A DNA stretch of 64,000 nucleotides from Ilyonectria destructans (Eukaryota > Ascomycota > Sordariomycetes > Hypocreales > Nectriaceae): NCBI GenBank assembly GCA_020740775.1, contig JAHEWK010000001.1, forward strand, positions 6,882,001 through 6,946,000. Reading direction: 5' to 3'. The translations under genes were made by a program, and so were the position numbers. A model generated the notes under the pieces. It saw only the letters and a program-made list of their open reading frames with translations. It searched no databases and was not told the origin of the DNA. Positions 32,383 through 42,081 of this stretch are shown piece by piece. Each line of letters opens with the position of its first letter. The stretch's first letter is position 1.

Positions 32383-34005
32383 TCAAGCTTTATCCAAATG
32401 GTAACGGTCTGTCTTGCCCTCAACTGGGCGATACACAAAGTAATCAAATTTTGCCTCTCGAGCCAATCCATTCAAATCAGAGCAGGCCACACCGACGAAC
32501 GCTCCCGTGAAAGGGGAACCGCTCCACGTGAAAGCACATTCATCAGAGAGTACTGAAGCATCAAAAACGGGTCCAACGGTAGCCAACTCCTGACCCTCAA
32601 GGGCGTAAAAGAACTGCAGCTCATTGTCGCGAATCTTCAACGCTAGTTGGACCTTGCCCTTGTTGGGAATCTTGATGGGGTCGAGCATCGGTGTGTCGAG
32701 AGCTGAGTAGGGATTGGGCTTTGATACGTTCATGAAGAGAAGCTCCCTTTGGCCATCCGAGTGGGCGGTTACTGTGAGATAGAAGAAGCTGCATCGTGAG
32801 TAATATGCTATGAGTCCAGCATATTGTCGTTCATCTTCCGGTGAAAAGTCAACCATAGTCTCAGCGTCATAGGAGAAATGGGTTTGGCGCCGGGCGATGA
32901 GGGCCTGCTCAAACCAGGACCCAACAGACTCGCGGCCAAATAGAGTGAGCTTTCCGCCATCAACAGCAAATATACGCTCTTTTTCAGGTGTTCGTAGCCA
33001 TTGGAAGTCCTGATGGAGGCTTTCCTCAAAGGTGTATCTTTGCCCGGCCCAATATGCAGCCTCACCCCGAGCCGCGGGCAGGTCGACGTAAAGGCTTGGC
33101 TCTGGGCCATTCTTCACATAGAGCCAGTCGTCATCCCCCCAATATGCCTCTTGTATTGCCGTTTCACGTCCAAGAACTGAACGGCGTTCTTGTCCCATAG
33201 GCCTTGAGGTGAGGTGGACGAGATAGGTTCTGCCCTCTGGCGTGTCAACAATATCACCGTGACCAGTCTTCTGGAGGGCTAAGAAAGGGTTGTCCTTCGC
33301 CGTGAGGATCTGCTGCTGAGGATGTGTTTCGTAGGGGCCCCAGATGCTCCGGGAACGGGCTATAGTACACCCATGATTATAGCCAGTACCACCTTCAGCA
33401 ACTAGAAGGTAATACCAGCCATTGCGTTTATAAAGATGAGGCCCTTCAGTCACCCCAAGACTCGATCCCTGATAGATATTCTTCCTTTGCCCAACTAGCT
33501 TTCCTGCTCTAGGATCAAACTCCTGTAGACAGATTCCGGCAAAAACCTGCGGACGGCTGCGATGATCCCAGAGCATATTGGCGAACCACTTCCGGCCATC
33601 ATCATCATGAAAGAGAGAGGGGTCAAAGCCTGAAGAGTTGACATAGACAGGGTCAGTCCAGGGCCCTTGAATGCTGGGGGCACTGATGATGTAGTTGGGA
33701 GTATCCTTGAAAGAGCCATCTAGCCGCTTAGTGTCTGTATACACAAGCCAGAACTTGTTGCCATCATGAGTGAGGCACGGGGCCCAGACTCCACAGCTAT
33801 CAGGGTTTCCGCGCATATCAAGCTGGCTTTTGCGGTTGAGGGGTCGGGTGATCAAGGTCCAGTTGGCTAGGTCGTTTGAGTGATGAATTTGAACTCCGGG
33901 ATACCATTCAAATGTTGATGTAGCGATGTAGTAGTCATTGCCGACTCGGAGAACCGAGGGATCTGGGTTGAACCCAGGGAGGATTGGGTTCCTTACGGAA
34001 GGCAT
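32383..34005 (-). CDS. GH43 beta-xylosidase/alpha-L-arabinofuranosidase
   Basis: A single exon of 540 aa with no signal peptide, so probably intracellular. The N-terminal five-bladed propeller starts NPILPGFNPDPSV, carrying the general base D15. The pKa-modulating aspartate is D128 in SGFDPSLF and the general acid E187 in GVTEGPHLY. These positions and the overall length match the bacterial GH43 beta-xylosidases (for example Geobacillus XynB3) as I remember them. A C-terminal beta-sandwich (GH43_C2-like) covers about 330-530. The expected action is removal of xylose, and sometimes arabinose, from the ends of short hemicellulose oligomers. It is divergent from an MFS sugar permease, a natural partner for import of those oligomers. 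The stop is immediately next to the dispersed repeat. Confidence 0.95.
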   Translation of the reverse strand: MPSVRNPILPGFNPDPSVLRVGNDYYIATSTFEWYPGVQIHHSNDLANWTLITRPLNRKSQLDMRGNPDSCGVWAPCLTHDGNKFWLVYTDTKRLDGSFKDTPNYIISAPSIQGPWTDPVYVNSSGFDPSLFHDDDGRKWFANMLWDHRSRPQVFAGICLQEFDPRAGKLVGQRKNIYQGSSLGVTEGPHLYKRNGWYYLLVAEGGTGYNHGCTIARSRSIWGPYETHPQQQILTAKDNPFLALQKTGHGDIVDTPEGRTYLVHLTSRPMGQERRSVLGRETAIQEAYWGDDDWLYVKNGPEPSLYVDLPAARGEAAYWAGQRYTFEESLHQDFQWLRTPEKERIFAVDGGKLTLFGRESVGSWFEQALIARRQTHFSYDAETMVDFSPEDERQYAGLIAYYSRCSFFYLTVTAHSDGQRELLFMNVSKPNPYSALDTPMLDPIKIPNKGKVQLALKIRDNELQFFYALEGQELATVGPVFDASVLSDECAFTWSGSPFTGAFVGVACSDLNGLAREAKFDYFVYRPVEGKTDRYHLDKA

Positions 34006-34889
34006 GTTGAAAGAAATGTGTTGAGGCGCTCAATGAGTGGCTGATGTCCTCTTTTGCTAAAGTAGAAAACATGCAGAGTCTTCGAGGCTTTTATCCGAAT
34101 ACATGTCGAGTGACAAGACCGGGGGAGTCTCAACTGTCCCCTGGTCGGATCAATCCCGGGGATTGCATTTAGCCTGAATCAACCCGCAAACAAGTGGGCT
34201 TCGAGATGGATAAATCCTTAGGACAAACTAGCAAAACCTCCTTCGGTAAAAGAGCACATAGATGCTGACATGACTTCGCGATTCGGGCGAAGACGATGCG
34301 AAGCTATCTGTTCAAGGGGCGGCTGTATGAAGCGATGGACGGAGCATCATCTGATACTGAACGGCTAAATAGAGCTGGCAGTGAAAAGACTGACGCTACA
34401 CATGCAACTAGTAACACTACGCGCAAATCAGATGGAGGCTAAGAATACGAAAACTCCTAAGCGAACCCGAAAACTCGGAAAACGAAGGCCGACTGAGTGG
34501 CGTCGCTGAACTCCCTGTTGCCATGGCCGTAGGCTGTCCTGACTCAATCCTTGGCTCCAACATCCCCGCCAAAAGCTAGTCTCTCCAACCCGGGGTCTCC
34601 GCGGTCTCTGCATGGCGATCCGGGGAAACTGGTCACGCAACTTGAGTAAGTCAGGGCGACTTAGTTTGGGCCAGCGTTGAAGGTAACACTGGAGAGTAGG
34701 TGTAGCTAAGAAACTAGACATATCTTTCATCTCTCTCCCCTTCTCCATTTCCATTTCCATCTTCATCTTCATCTCCTCTTACAGTCACTGCGTGGTTGAA
34801 GGCCAGTGAAAGCACAAGACTTTTTATTTTATTTTACACCTTGTCTCTATTTGCAAGGGCTATACGACCCGCCAACAGACCGTCACACC
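34006..34889. promoter_or_regulatory. Shared divergent promoter region of GH43 and sugar permease
   Basis: An 884-bp spacer between opposite start codons. Strict CreA-type cores occur at 34119 (CCGGGG), 34156 (CCGGGG), 34564 (reverse strand GCGGGG), 34590 (CCGGGG) and 34620 (CCGGGG), about five where roughly one is expected by chance. This fits glucose repression of both genes. A TTTCCA/TTCATC microsatellite lies at about 34740-34775. Confidence 0.5.
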
Positions 34890-36687
34890 ATGGCTCTCAA
34901 CGAAAAGTCCCCGGCTGACATTGTCGAGCATCGGGAGGCTGCTGATGAAGCCGCTCATGAGTCCAAAAACCTCTCTTCTGAAGCTGCCGCAAGGGGCCAG
35001 GGTCTCACTGGATATGAGAATTTGAGCGTCTGGGAGACTGTCAAGGCGTTCAAGATGAACGCTTTGATCTGTTTCCTTGTCACCATCAGCGCTGCCACTG
35101 ATGGATACCAAATTGGGTACGCAGAGTATCCCCTCCCCAAGACCCCAAGGTATTTTGTGTCTAACGGAGTTGCGATAGTTTGGTCGGCAACATCATTGCC
35201 AACCCAGGTTTCGTCGAGAAGTTCGGTACCCAGCGGAACGACGACGGCGAGATCGTGCTCGCAAGCTCTATTATGAGTGCTTGGGGCAGCATAGGATCTG
35301 GCGGCCAGATCATTGGAATGGTCACCCTGCCATTCTTATCCAACAGATTCGGAAGAAAAGCGGCCATGTACTACTACTGCTTCATCCTCGCTCTCAGCGT
35401 CATGTTTGAGAGTATTGCGCAAAACTGGCAGGTCTGGCTCGTCGGCAAGCTTTTCGGTGGCATCGGTGTTGGTTGCCTGCAGTCGACAATTCCTATCTAC
35501 GTTTCCGAGGTTGCACCCATCCGTGCCCGAGGTGTGTTTCTTATGTGCTACAGCCTGTGGTGGATCATCGGCCAGTTCTTCGCCCCCGTCGCCCTCCAGG
35601 TCATGGCGGAACGGGATCCCAGCAACTACCTCACCCCTGTTTACACTCAGTGGTCACAGATCGGCCTGATGTTTATTATCTACCTTATTATCCCGGAGTC
35701 CCCCGCTTGGTGCGTCGCCCAGGGCAAGGTCGAGCAGGCCAAGAAGTCGCTTCGCTTTATCTACCGCGGCGTTGCGGACTTTGATATCGAGCATGCATAC
35801 AACCTGTTGGTTATTAACGTTGAGCATGAGCAGGCGGTTGCAGCCGAGCAGCGAAGCGAGAAGTGGTACGCTATCTTCAAGGGTGTTGATGGAAAGCGAA
35901 CTTTAGTATCCTGCTGGACTCTGATGGCCCAGCAATTTATCGGTCTTGGTGTGTTTTTTTCCTACGGTTCCTACTTCTTCCAACAGGCTGGTATCCAGGA
36001 TCCTTTCAAGATTACTTGCATTACCTCTGGCATCAATATTGCCGCTAGTATCGCGGTTATCTTCCTCGCCGATGTCACGGGCCGTCGATCGCTGGCCTGT
36101 ACTGGAACAACTATCTGTATGGTTTGCAATATTGCAGTCGGCATTCTCGGCGTCGTCCCGCAAGTCAAGGCATCCAATATTCTTCTCGTTTTCTTTTCTT
36201 GCGTCTGGAGTAAGTAACCTGCCGCTTGAAAATGACAGAGCTGTAATGCTAATATTTGCTGTAGATATCGGTCTTGTGGCCAATGGTGCCGCCGGATGGG
36301 GCTTTATTGGTGAGATTTCGTCCCAGAGACTACGACACTATACTGCCGGCTTTGCTGCTGCATCTACCTGTGTTATCGGTCTTATTATGGGTTTCCTGAT
36401 CCCTTATATGCTTAATGCCAATGAGTGGGACTGGGGCCTCAAGACGTGCTGGTTCTTTGCTGGTGTTGGTTTCCCTTTCACTGTGGCTATGTGGTTCTTG
36501 ATTCCCGAGACATCCGGGTACGTCATCTAGATCCCCCTTTCCTGACCAGCTGATTCTAATATTGCATTATAGCCGCTCCGCCGCTGAACTTGATGAACTC
36601 TTCGAACGCAAGATCAAGCCGTACCGGTTCCACAAGACAGTCACGGCCATTCAACGGCTTGCCCAGACTGAGAAGATGGAATCGTAG
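34890..36687 (+). CDS. MFS sugar transporter (alpha-glucoside/oligosaccharide permease-like)
   Basis: Four exons (34890-35116, 35179-36209, 36265-36517, 36573-36687) give 541 aa. Introns are 62, 55 and 55 nt with donors GTACGC, GTAAGT and GTACGT. An acidic N-terminus of about 55 residues precedes TM1 (NALICFLVTISAATDGYQIG). Sugar-porter marks follow: NRFGRKAAMYY after TM2, GKLFGGIGVGCLQSTIPIYVSEVAP in TM4, PESPAWCVAQGK before the middle loop, QQFIGLGVFFSYGSYFF in TM7 and PETSGRSAAELDELFE after TM12. It should import mono- or small oligosaccharides with protons at the plasma membrane. Its divergent pairing with GH43 suggests xylo- or arabino-oligomers, or their sugars, as cargo. Confidence 0.95.
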
Positions 36688-39194
36688 GGATGGGTTCAAA
36701 TGAGGGCGTCGCTGCTTGAGAGACGATCAATGCTTTGTCAGATACAAGCTTCAATTCGAAAGAACCTCGCCCAAGATGCCATGCTCTCCGGTGCTCCCTA
36801 CCAAGCAATTTGCATAGCATTTCTATCAACGTTAGAAGTATGGACTATTGTTCTTCTAAAAGATACTTTGCTCTCAAGATCCTGGCGTTGCCAATAATGA
36901 TGGTGAAATCCGGACCCAGGCTCGACGTTGGCCTGCTCGCCGAACGGTAGCCACTGACGCGTAGCGCTGAAAGCTCCCCGGGTTAGATTAGCTGATCGAC
37001 CGTGGCGAGTAAACCTGTAGCTCTGTTTATTTCATCAAAGATCACATCCGTATCAGCCAGTATTCGTGGCCTAGTGCGGGTGCGATAAGCGACTCGCACA
37101 CATTGAGGAGCCTCGACAACACGGCCTTCTCGGGTCGCTGCTGGAGGCCCTTGGTAATCCCGTCGGTGCCAGAAAGTGCGGTCTCGGAGCCAGGAATTAG
37201 CTGGTCCTTTGGCTGAGCCTATGTTTGGTGTCTCGTTCGAATTCCCCGATTTTGGAACACGCCATCATGTCAAGGGTCTCGCAATTGAAGCGCCTAAACC
37301 ATGATAATCCGCACAATAGCCTTGGATTTATTTAACCGGCCATCAATACCCCCATGGGGTGAATAAAGCGATCTCCCGGTGTGCAGGCTAGGTATATGCT
37401 GACAGCCACGTTATGCCTCCAACCCCTGGTCCCATGATCTCACCTACTTCGTTGGCTGTACAAACCATCTCCTCCCTCTGTACCAGTGTTTACTGCACTA
37501 GCAGATATATGGATCCCCAAGTCTTGACTACTGGGATACATAGCCAACTCCAGATGCTTTTCTGACTGGAAAGCTTGGCGCCGAAACCTCCCCCCTGACC
37601 GTTCGGCAACCCTTCGTACCGAGATAGCCCGAGTCTCGTGTGAATTGTCACCCGACGCCACTACGTTGAGAAAAGGTACGCCGAGAGATATAGCACTTCA
37701 GCCGGGCGAAGGGAAGTCCATGTGCGGTGTTTTCTCTCTTCCGGCTCTTGAAGTGACAGACAGATGCATCAGCCAGTGGCTATGTTACATCATCGAGCAG
37801 TTTGTCCAGTGTCCTTATTAACATTCAATGAGGTTAAGCCTCACAGGCGGTTGCATCTTCACCTTCATTCCCCGAGACTCTGCAAAGCGCTACCGAGGTC
37901 TCTGTCCTCTTGGGGGTGGCACTGCACTGGACCTGGTTGTCTCACATCCAATGTCCACCGATTTGCTTCCACCCCTATTCTGTCAATTCATTCTCTCCTC
38001 CACGCTTATGTGAGAGGTCAGCGGCCAACATAGCCTCAGTCTAGGCTGTAAGCAGTCACCCCTACATACACACTAGCTGCAAGCGGTATTTGTCCCCAGT
38101 TGTGCTATACGAAAACTCGCAGCTATGCGAATAATAATAACCCCGGTTTGCCACTGATTTTGGGTTCGTGCCGGGGTTAGTTCTCAACCGCTGCTTTTTC
38201 AATAATTCTGGAAGAGCACTTTGACGCGGTTTGCACCGCCGTCGAGGTGTCCTAGATCGTGGAAATGATAGATTCAAGTACCCGCTCAGTATAGAAGTAG
38301 ACGTAACAGTTATGTCCGATGCCATGTGCTGGCTTGTTACTTCCATTGTCGCAGGGCAGGCTTGGAGGTAACAGTCTTACTCCGTCTGCGTCGGTATCTC
38401 GGTGCAACGGAGGCGAGCTGAAGTTGGTTTGCTTGAGTCATCCACAACACCCAAAATTCCTTTGCATTACTAGCTCGACGCGTGACGCTGGTTCAAGTAA
38501 GCTGATGCCAAAGTTCCCCGCGTGATTTATGGTGTGTCAAGCTTAAATGCTAACCGCAGGTCCGGGACACCGGAGTTCGCGGGGCCCCGCATGGGGAAGC
38601 GTAAACACCACATTCTTGACCGACCCATGTAGTTCAATCAAAGCTATTGGCAGGTAAAATAACCCAAGCGGGGAAAACAAGAATTGAACAGGGCTATTTT
38701 CCCATGGGGAGATAACGGGGACACACTTGTTCTCGTATTGGTTACGTCTTGTATTCGGGGCTTGGCTGCGGCGTTATACCTGACTTATCCTCTCCCCAGA
38801 GCCAGAGGGAATCAGACACCGAACTCCTTGCCCGACGCTAACAAAAAGTCACCAACAATGGGCAAGACTGATTTGATGGACTGAATTAGCCGGAAATTAA
38901 CATGGAGGTCATGCGCAGAAATCTTGGAATCTCGCTGCATGCTTTCCCGAGAATTGATATCGCGATCAGGGTGTCAAGGAGTCAAAGAGTTAGAGGGTCT
39001 GAGTTCATGGAAGTCTAGAGGTCTGGGTATAAGGAGACGGCGAACGGCACCCATAAGAGCTTTCTATTGATACCAGGCTCATCTTGTTCTCTAAGTTCGT
39101 GGTTGGGCAGCTCAAAAAGCCACCCTTTTATTCTCAGCATCCCGGATTTTGGATTGGAAAGTGATCTCTTTGGCCAGCCGTGTCCATTGCCACC
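36688..39194. other. 2.5 kb intergenic region, no gene seen
   Basis: Frames up to 94 codons on either strand, none convincing. The right end is the likely promoter of the secreted hydrolase. No repeat or RNA gene was recognised. Confidence 0.45.
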
Positions 39195-41313
39195 ATGAAG
39201 TCCATTACTCTCTGGTAAGGACAGCCTTGATCTTTCACACATCCCGAGACTCTTTCATACATGTGCTACACATGCTAATACTCTCCCTAGGTCCTGTCTA
39301 AGCGCTACGACAGTCCTCGTGTCGCTATCTCCAGGATCTCTGGCTGTACCCGTCCAAGCCACTGGCCCTGATTGCGTTACTAAAGGAATCGGCGGACCAT
39401 GGCAGATTACTGCAGATTGCATTGATCCCATGTACAACTCAGCGATCCTTGACAAGCAAACCGAAGAGACCAGCCCCGTTCCTCACCGCAAGGTTTCGGG
39501 CCATTTCAATGGAACAAATGTCGACTTCAATATTTACCTCCCCAAGCAAGGCTGGGATGGCCGGTTCTTCCAGCTAGTTTATCCCTTGCAAAACTCGAGT
39601 GCTGACTCCAGAGAGATCGGCTTCGGCGCTGACAGCGGCGGCTATACCGTCCGGGTTGCTGGAGGGGTCGGATACCGCGCTGATGCCGCTGTTAGCAAGC
39701 TCTCCAAGGCCATTGCCAGGGATTATTACCGTTCCCCAAGGCGCCAAATCAGCGGGTACGTCTACGGTGGCAGTGGTGGTTCCCTGACAACCATCGGTGC
39801 TATCGAAAACACATTTGGAGTCTGGGATGGCGCCGTCGCATTGATTCAAGCAGTGCCCGTGTCTAATCCCAACAACTTTGCCATCCGTGCCTTTGGAGGG
39901 CTCTTGCTAGAGGGCGCCAAAGATAAGCTCATCGATGCAGTCCGTCCTGGCGGCAGCGGTGATCCTACTAAATTCCTGAACGCTGTGCAGCGTGCAGCAT
40001 GGGAAGAGGTCACGGAACTGGGCATTCCCGTGAAGGCATGGGAAGACTTTGAGGGAGTTGGCCAAGATAGGACAAACCTTTGGAACTCACTTCGAACTCT
40101 CGTAACCCCCATCATCAAGGCGCAAGATCCTACCTATGGAGAAGACTTCTGGACCAAGCCTGGATATCTCGGTACCGAAAGGTCCGCACTCGGAAACTTC
40201 TTCCGCAAAGCCTTGTTTGAATATGACGCCACTGTCCAACAGGTCAACGTCGGGCCCGACAACGTTCCTACGCAGATTACCCTTGATACGGTCCCAGGAA
40301 CCCCCCCTCACCATGGGCTTGAATTTACGATTCGATCGAGCGATGGCAAGGGTTCGCTCGGCTCTTTCACGGCGCGGCTGGACAAGGCTTCGAAGACAGC
40401 TAGCATCTTCGCTGAAAACAACGCAACACTGCTAGCCACCCTCACCAAAGGCACCAAGCTCTCTGTTAGCAACCGTTTCAACCTTGCCGTGCACAGTTAC
40501 CACAGACATCAAGTGCCTACCCGATCCGGGTTCTACGGCTACGACTATCTCCGCACGGCAAGCGGAGAGCCCAAATACCCGCAGCGGGATGTTCTTATTG
40601 CGCCATCGCTCACGCGGTCAGCCAGCGGAGGTGGCACTCACACTGGAAACTTCAGCGGCAAGGTGATGGTTATGGACAACCTCAAAGATTTTGATGCCTT
40701 TCCCTGGCACGCAGACTGGTACAAGAGCGAGGTTCAAAAGTCACTCGGTGATCGCTTCGAGGACAACTACCGTCTTTATTACAGTGATAACGCGGATCAC
40801 TTTATGGGACCAGTATTGAAGCCTCAGAACACACGGGTTGTTGACTTCACCAACCTTTATGAACAACACTTAAGAGATCTAAGTGCCTGGGTGGAGAAAG
40901 GGCGAGCGCCACCAAAGCCGACCAAATATACCGTCAACGGAGGCCAAGTGTCAGTCCCAAGGACGGCCGCACAACGACTCGGTATTCAACCTGTGGTCGA
41001 ACTAACCGCCAAAAACAGTGCACGGGTTCACGTCAAGGTTGGAGCATCGGTTACCCTTAAGGCTCATATTGAGGTTCCTCCGAACACCGGGTCCGTCGTG
41101 GCGGTTGAATGGGATTTTGACGGCGTGGGCGACTTTGCCAAAATGGATTTTGGGACTGCTCGTGGAACCATGGATGTCAAAGTCAAGCATGCTTACCAGA
41201 TGGCGGGTACTTACTATCCCGCGGTCAGAGTTTATACTCATCGCAAGGGGGGTACCAAGTCGCCCTACGCCACGCCAGTCAATCTCGGCCGCATGAGAGT
41301 GATTGTTTCCTAA
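39195..41313 (+). CDS. Secreted tannase-like alpha/beta hydrolase with C-terminal PKD-like domain
   Basis: Two exons, 39195-39214 and 39291-41313, with a 76-nt intron inside the signal sequence (GTAAGG donor, CCTAG acceptor), give 680 aa. The tiny first exon supplies MKSITL and completes a signal peptide (LWSCLSATTVLVSLSPGSLA). The body resembles the tannase/feruloyl esterase fold: HFNGTNVDFNIYLPKQGWDGRFFQ early, a nucleophile candidate S168 in GGSGG, an acid region near DAFPWHADWY and a late histidine in YSDNADHF. Residues about 605-668 (VVAVEWDFDGVGDF, VKHAYQMAGTYYPAVRVYTH) look like a PKD domain, a beta-sandwich used for binding polymers. The likely role is an extracellular esterase or hydrolase acting on plant material. 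The call to the tannase family is by resemblance, not certain. Confidence 0.8.
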
Positions 41314-42081
41314 GGAAGACTTGGCGTCGAGTTAAGGAAGATATTGTAAGGGTTGCTCTCATCAGGGTGATGCATAAGAGTCTGAAGGTAGGGTCCGCTG
41401 TATTGTGAAGCGTTCACTTGAAGAGTGCAAAGATCGCACTCGCCGAATGGGGCTATAGACGATATGTCAAGTGACCTAGCTTTAGGGTGTAGCGATGCCT
41501 TTTGATTCCTTAAACTCTCCCATGGAAGTAAAATAAACATTAATGGATAACTTTGTCATTGATATTGAGTAAAGCTAGGAATGAAAAAAACCCCAGATAT
41601 ATCTTTAGTATTTATAAATACTAGACAACCTTAATTATTTAATAGTATCAAGTAAAGTTAAAAAAATATGAAATTACTACGAGTTATATTCCCACGCTCT
41701 TTAAAATCATGGTGCAGGACCGACCTGACTTACCCTACACCGCGATTTAATAGCGTTATCTAAGCATAAAGTCAAGAGTCAGCCAGTGGCGCACGCTTGG
41801 CAGCTTTTGGGCTTAGCTGCAGTTTCGCTGGCGGACTCGGCCAGTTATTTCCGAGCTGAAAACAATAGTTCAGTTGTGGCGTTGAAGCTCTGCAACCATT
41901 GATCGAGATGATCCAATATTGGCACGCTGTGAAGCAGTCTAGCTCGGTCTATTTGCAGTGTGACTGCTTCCAAGACCGGGATTGCCGATTTCTGCTTTGT
42001 TCAAAAAGTAGTGCATTTCTGAGATAAGCCCAGCAAGACACGACATGCTCCCTTGCAGCTCCGTGGCGTACGTGGCTAGAC
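41314..42081. other. Intergenic with AT-rich island
   Basis: About 41570-41710 is strongly AT-rich, with several short A runs and many TTATTTA-type motifs. No gene. The right part is the promoter of the P/Q-rich gene. Confidence 0.45.

Noticed and set aside
37195..37265. tRNA-like GTTCGAATTC motif
   Set aside because: No matching acceptor stem or anticodon arm could be drawn around it.
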